Of a stretch of 64,000 bases of DNA, positions 54,201 to 61,432 are shown piece by piece (position 1 is the first letter of the stretch; each line of letters begins with the position of its first letter). The notes under the pieces were generated by a model, which worked only from the letters and a program-made list of their open reading frames with translations, was not told the DNA's origin and ran no database searches. Position numbers and translations under genes: made by a program. The stretch lies in contig OW203745.1 of the NCBI GenBank assembly GCA_934045075.1, forward strand, positions 9,561,873 through 9,625,872, in the 5' to 3' direction. The DNA is from Yponomeuta sedellus. Its lineage: Eukaryota > Arthropoda > Insecta > Lepidoptera > Yponomeutidae.

Positions 54201-57200
54201 AAATAATAGAAATTGATTGTAAAACCATGGCAACCTCGCTTGGGTGAATCTCTATTGCTTCTTCTATGCTCTATGCCTAATCTAGAGCATAGATGCCTAA
54301 TCAAATCACAATATCATCGACCATGTGGATTTGTGCATGCAATTACCAACCTTAAGGTGGTAAACATTTTCAGACCGCGAGTGTACATACATACATTTTA
54401 CATCCATACATACATACGTAAGTATGTATGGATGTCAAATGTATGGCTATTTCCTCACCTTCCCGGACAGTATCTCCAAGATCCTCAGCTGCGGATTGAG
54501 TCTCGCCAGCGACTTCCTTATCTCGTCGTCTCCTTCGGCTTGCCAGTACGAGATCTCGTTCCCGAAGACCTTGAAGCCCAGCTCCGCCACAGGAAACTGG
54601 TGCCTAAGAGCATCGTTCTTGTAGTTTAGGTCGTCGATTTTCCCGCGCACCTGGAACAAAGGCTCTGCTATGATACCTGTTGTCACGCCTGATAATAAAC
54701 AAAAGTATAGGGAAGAGCGGGTGTTCGTGCTCTTTCACTATATAGGGAAATTTCCCGCCAGGCCGATCGTATGCCTGGGGACGGCCGGTCCGACTGTTGT
54801 TATTCGGACGTTATATTTATATATGTCATGTGAAACACTTTGATTTCAAACTCCAACCTTCCTGAGGTTGGAGTTAGTAGTGCGCGCGCAGAATTGACAT
54901 GTGCTCGCCACAAAAAGTAAAAACAGACATAAGTTATTTTTACAAGATTGATCAGAACTGCTAAAAGGTGGCGCTAATAATATTAAGACACGATGAAACA
55001 TAGTTATATTATTTATCTGTCGCTCGATATATTTAATAGTATTGCAGTCTATCTGATTATAGATAGCAGTCTATCTATCTATATTTTTTAATATACTATT
55101 TATGAACGCCAAATTTTCTTCCGTTTGTTTGACATCCCCTTAAGCAAAATCAAACCAAAGTTTTTTATTCAAAATACACAGAAACTGTGACGTAATGAAC
55201 ATTACAAGTAGAATGGATAGCAAAAAATCGCAGGCATTCACTTTTTAGATGTAAAATCCACCCACATGCGGCACTAAGGCTATATAGATTTGATTATAAA
55301 CTCATTTAACAAAACCGAATAAGTATATTTTAGGCACTACATGGTGAAACATCAGTAAATATCAAGAAAACATCGTCTGCTAAAATCAAAACCTTTCCTT
55401 TTGGCTCTGCTGTTGTCACCCGACATGCTTACTGTAAAATGCGTTAAATGTATGGTTAAATAGGTTTTTAAATAGGTTTTTAAATGTATGGTGTGAAATA
55501 ATGAGTATTAATCAAGTCTGATCTTACTTGTTCAGCTTCGGTCAGGGACCGGGGGAAGCGGAAGTTCCGTAGGTGGTCGGTCAACTTGGACTTGCTCAGA
55601 GGGCCGCTGTTGCCGAAGATGGACTCGAAGTAGCGCTCGAAGCCTTCGCCTCTCGCTTTTAGCTGCAACACGTCACAGTATACGCGTCAAATGCAGATAA
55701 AGCGTGATATAAAATACGCAAAACCTGGTACCGTTTCTTCAGTACACCCAAGGAGAATATTAATTCTCCTTGGATATTAACCTTTTTTTTTAACTAATTT
55801 CATGTCAATTTTTGTGGTGTACCATAATTGGTACACCACAAAAATATCTATTGACATGAAATTAGTTCCAAAAAAAGGTTAAAAACAACGGAACAAAATT
55901 CTCTTTTTTGATGCAATTTGACAGCGTCAATTTCTAGATTTAAAGAATTAAAAAAATTAGTTCCACTACCGGACAAAAGCCTCCCCTTTGGCTATCCACT
56001 TTTCCCTGTGGATACCTTTTGTAAGCCCGATAGAAAATTCGTGAAGTCGCGTCGCGTAAAACCCATTCAGTGGCAATTTTTTGACATATACAAACATAAA
56101 CTTACGGCTGTATCTAAGAGGGGTAGGCAGAGATCGAGGACTGCCACTTGCCACGATCCTGACAGATCACCTTCGCTTCACCCATCTTTGACACATTGAG
56201 AAATATGCTCTGATTTAATGCCCAGTCATATAAAGAGATGCATTTTTACACACGTGTTCGCAAAATTTTCCACACGGATTGAGCACACCATCAAGATTGA
56301 AGGGAAAATGAAAATAAATTATTAACAATTTTTGTTGCTTCTTGGAACTTCTTTAATTATTTACGATACTGAAGAAACGGTATGCAGGTTCTCGTCACCC
56401 TCGGGCTAGATAGTGGTACATCTTTTTTTATAGAGAATGGGCTTACCATTCTCTAAAAAAAAAATATACAAACAATAAATGTTACCTCCAGAAGGTTGAT
56501 GGACTCTCCAAACATGTCGATGGTGAGATTGAGCGACAGAGATCGTGGTATGTACGAGTCCGGAGAGAAGATCACGTTGGCTTCGTAGTTCCCGCCTGGA
56601 ATTCAGGGTTGAGTTACAAGAAAAGCGACTATCGTTATCAACCCTTTTATGTCCCCACTGCTGGGGCACGGGTCTCTTCCATCATCTGCTTACTTTCGCA
56701 GTCCTTCCCCCCGGACTGCGAAAGTAAGCAGACGTGTCTTGTGTTGTTTAATTAAATATCAAAACGTTAAAAAAAAAAAAAATATCTGTAAATTAATAAA
56801 GTGAACATCAGTGAAAAGTACCAGGAGCATATAAGTCAAAAAGGTGCGAACATCATAGTGAAAGAGAGGGACCATCTGAGACGGTGATATTTCGCAAAAT
56901 TGCGTTACGAGGTAATCTAAATCCATTCATCCTGGGCACCGATACTATTCCACTATCCCATTCATAAAGGAGCGGTTCCCCGACCCACTCATCGCACATC
57001 ACTGTCACCGCAACGCCGGCGCATACATTCATCCAGCTCCAACACCGGTCTTCTCTTTCGGACAAACCCCGCCCCATAAACGGCCTTGACGACGGCTTTG
57101 CAAAAAATAGGCCTACACTATTGCAAACAACAACTAGGCCTATTTGAGCGGTAAATAAAACGGACAACAGATAAATCGATTGGCGCAAAGATGCTTTCTG

Positions 57201-60200
57201 GGATAGAACCTGGCCCCTCCGGCTACAGCTCGGACTCACAGTCTAATCAACAATCTGATGAGGAGTGTACTTCGGGAGATCCATCTTTTCTTACACGAAG
57301 AAATAAGCGTAAGTTTGATGAAACCTCGCCTATCGGCTCGAGTAAAATTATCTCTGAGATTAGGATTCTTTTCGAACAGTTTGAAAAGAAGCAAAACAGT
57401 AAAATGGAGACCTTAATGCGTAATATGGATTCAGTAAAAACCCAGAACGAAGAAATGAAGGAATCTATGGATTTTTTGTCAAAAAAATATGACGAATTCG
57501 TAAAAAAAGTTGAGGACCTCGAGAAAGAAAATTTGGACTACAAAAAACGGGTTCATACTCTGGAAAGTAAGGTGGAGCTAATGGAACGTAACTCGCGTGC
57601 AACCCTTGTTGAAATAAAAAACATTCCGAAGCAGCAACCGGAAAACAGCGAGGTCCTGCGAAACATAGTAAAAAACATTGGTTCTACCTTAGGGCAAACC
57701 ATTCTTGACACCGATGTACACGAAATATACAGATTAAAAACGAAACAGGAGAAGAGCAACCACGTAATGGTAAAGTTCAATACAACATACCTAAAAGATT
57801 CCATCATAAAAAAGGTTCGGCAGTTCAATAAAGAAAACAAACAAAATAAATTAAATACGTCCTATATTAGTTTGCCTATCCAGCCGAAGCCGCAGCTACC
57901 TATATATATCGATGAAGCGCTCACTAATAAAGCGAGAAAACTCCGTTTCTTGGCGAAAGACTTCGTTGCAACCAACCACTACTTCAGCTTCTGGACTGCA
58001 TATGGAAAAGTCTTCGTTCGAAAGACTGATAACTCTCCGCCAATACGCATCGACGAAGAAGAGGATCTACGAAAGCTGGCCTGCACAAAGTGACTAGTGT
58101 TAGAACACTTATTGTTGTACCTTTCATTACCTACTATATTTAAAAAGGCATGCTATTATTTTTATTATTATTACAGAACCTGTCAAAATAAACTACCAAC
58201 ACAATGCACCCACACTCATACACAAACTACAAATACACAGCCACACATAATTCTACCAATACACCTCATATTAAAACGCCTATTTAAACCTATTAGCTAC
58301 CTAAACTATCAGCTGAGTTCCTTTGAGATTCGCCCTATAGCCTTGTTGATTGCCTTATGATAGAAAAGAGTTTTGATGTACAGTCTGAAATTGATTCATT
58401 TTCGATAGCCTACTCATCCATTTTGGACAGCATAGAAAATTGTTATAAACTTATACGTAGTCCAAATGCCTACATAAAAGTAATTCATCAAAACATACGA
58501 AGCATTTCAGCCAATATGGACGACTTCTTACTACTCGTTCATAGGTCAAAAACAGAATGGGACTTTTTAATTCTAACAGAATGTTGGCTACCAAAAACGC
58601 ATACTATACCTTACGTTGAAGGTTATGACTACTTTAAAACTAATAATAATTTCACACAAAATGAGGGAGTAGTAGTATACTTTAAAAAATCTTTAAATAT
58701 ACAAATTGATGAGCCAAAAATATCCGATTGCAATAGCCTTTCAATTACAGTCGATCACAACACGTTAATTATCTCAATTTATCGGCCTCCTAGTAACACA
58801 AACCCTGTAAACTTTATTGAATCCCTAAGTCAGTACCTACTGAAGCAATCCAACTTCAAAAACATATTTTTAATAGGCGATATAAACATTAATATAGCTA
58901 TTAGTAGTAATGAATCATCAGCCTATCTTGATACGCTAGCTATGCATAGTATGCTCCCTGCATTTACATTTCCAACGCGTGAAAAGTCGTGCCTCGACCA
59001 CATAATCTTAAAGACAAAACTTAATGCAATTTGCTATGTAGCAGAAACTTCTGTTACCGATCATGGTGCCATCATTCTGCTATTTGAAAGCAACCCCCAA
59101 CGTTATACACGAACTAAAACAATAAAAAATCGTATTAACTACGAAGAACTTGATAAAGACCTTGATAAATTGGATCTAAGCCCTATTTACTGTCAGTCAG
59201 ATGCCAACGTGGCTACATCGCTCTTATTGAAGTCAATAAATGACACACTTTTTTGTAACACTACTGTAATTAAAACATCAAATCGTAAAAAAATCTATAA
59301 ACCTTGGCTAACTCCAGGTATGTTAAGGTGTTTAAGAAACAGAGACAAACTACATCAGAAAACCAAAAGACAACCTAACAATATTTTACTTGCAACCACT
59401 TACAAGAGATACAGAAATTTCTGTAACCAATTGCTTAGGAAACTAAAAAGAGAATATAATAAAACAGAAATATCTAATGCAGCCAAAGTGAGTAATAAAA
59501 AACTATGGTCTGCCATTACCAAAGCTACCAATCTAAATAAAAAACCTAATAAAGCAGTTGAATTAATAAAAAATAGTGATCCCCTGGATTCCATAAACAA
59601 AGTTAACTCATTTTTTATAAATATAGGTAAAAATCTTGCAGAAAATATTAGCTTACCATCCGGAATATCAGCAACAACTAATCAAAATAACTCATATCCC
59701 CACTCTTTCGTGCTACTTAATACAGATCAAAAGGAAATAGAAACTCTTATACTTAACCTAAAATCAGACTGTGCTGTTGGTAGAGATAATATTTCAGGTC
59801 TTTTCCTTAAGCGATACAGTAAAATCCTCGGTCCTCCAATTGCATACATCTGCAACTTAGCCATAAGCTCAGGCATATTTCCAAAAGAACTGAAATTGGC
59901 CGAAGTCCATCCAATACACAAGAGTGGTGACAGAGACTGTGTCAACAACTATAGACCAATTTCTATTCTGCCAACTATCTCTAAAATACTCGAAAAAGTC
60001 ATGAACACTCGACTGACAAAATACCTAGAAGGAAATAACTTGTTGTCGCATTCTCAATATGGTTTTCGTGCCAATCGATCTACTAATCAAGCTGTTCATG
60101 AATTAACAAATTATATTGTAATTAACCTTGATGCTAAACAAAAAGTAATCGCTATTTTCCTGGATCTTGCAAAGGCATTTGACACGGTCTCTGTCCCACT

Positions 60201-61383
60201 CTTGCTGTCAAAACTAGAAAGACTTGGAATCAGACATACTCAACACAAACTATTTGCGGATTATCTTTCAGATCGATTTCAGAGGGTTAAAATTGCAAAT
60301 TATTATGGTGAAGATTTACCCGTTTCCCATGGAGTGCCGCAGGGCAGTATTTTAGGGCCAACACTCTTCTTGACATATTTGAATGACCTCTGCGAACTTG
60401 ACGTGGGAGATGGGAAAATCATTGCCTTTGCAGACGATACGGCTTTACTTTTTAAGGGCGAGACGTGGAGCGAGGTATTTGCAAAAGCGCAAGATTCCTT
60501 TAACAAGGTGTGCGACTGGTTAAGACAAAACAAGTTGACTCTTAATGTAGATAAGACAAAATTTATGACATTTACTAAAACAAACCGCCAAAATCCTGAA
60601 CTTGACAAATCAACTATCATCGCACACACCTGTCCCTACCCACACGTTGCTTATGCTTGCGCATGCACTCCCGTCTCGAAAACAAATCAAATAAAATACT
60701 TAGGTATCGTAATAGACAACACACTAAGTTTTAAGCCCCACATAGATTTATTGACCAAGAGGATACGTAAACTGATTTTTATCTTTAAGAACTTGCGCCA
60801 TGTTGCTGATCGCAATATTATCAAAATGGTATATTTAGCACTCTGTCAGTCACAGCTAACCTATTGCATCACTACATGGGGCGGAGCTCCCAAAACTACT
60901 TTACTACCGTTGGAGAGAGCGTTGAGAGCGGTTTTGAAGATTAGTAATTTTCTCCCACGTCTGTATCCAACGGTGAAATTATATAAGCAATGCTCGGTTC
61001 TATCTGTTAGACAGCTATTTATTCTCCATACAATTTTGTACAGACACTCCCAACTCAACTACGATCCCCAGCTTGAAAGTAAACGAAGAAAACATGCAGT
61101 CTGTACAACGGTATCCCTAAAAACCAAATTTTCTGACAAATTTTTCTGCTTTTTGGGTAGCTACTTGTATAACAAAGCAAATTCTGTTTTATCAATATAC
61201 TCACTTACTAAATGCTGTTGCAAGAAAAAAGTAACAGACTGGCTGCTAACACTTAATTATGATTCTACTGAAGATCTCCTAAAAATAATATGTTAACTGA
61301 ATCACAAAAAAAAAAAAATATAATAATAACAATAATAAAAAAATATATATATTACACGGTGCTTCTACACACACACACACACA

Positions 61384-61432
<49 letters not shown>

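Noticed and set aside
54651..54690. Extra 12 codons at the start of exon 4 (acceptors near 54660-54690)
   Set aside because: All AGs there are one base out of phase with exon 3. The acceptor at 54651 is in phase and has the better pyrimidine tract.
56853..57239. 128-codon minus-strand ORF
   Set aside because: It overlaps the 5' part and start of ORF1 of the LINE, shows no domain, and is a chance opposite-strand reading.
57191..58093. Captured baculovirus gene, because of the FP25K-like end of ORF1
   Set aside because: This domain is common in ORF1 of insect LINEs, and a complete ORF2 follows on the same strand.
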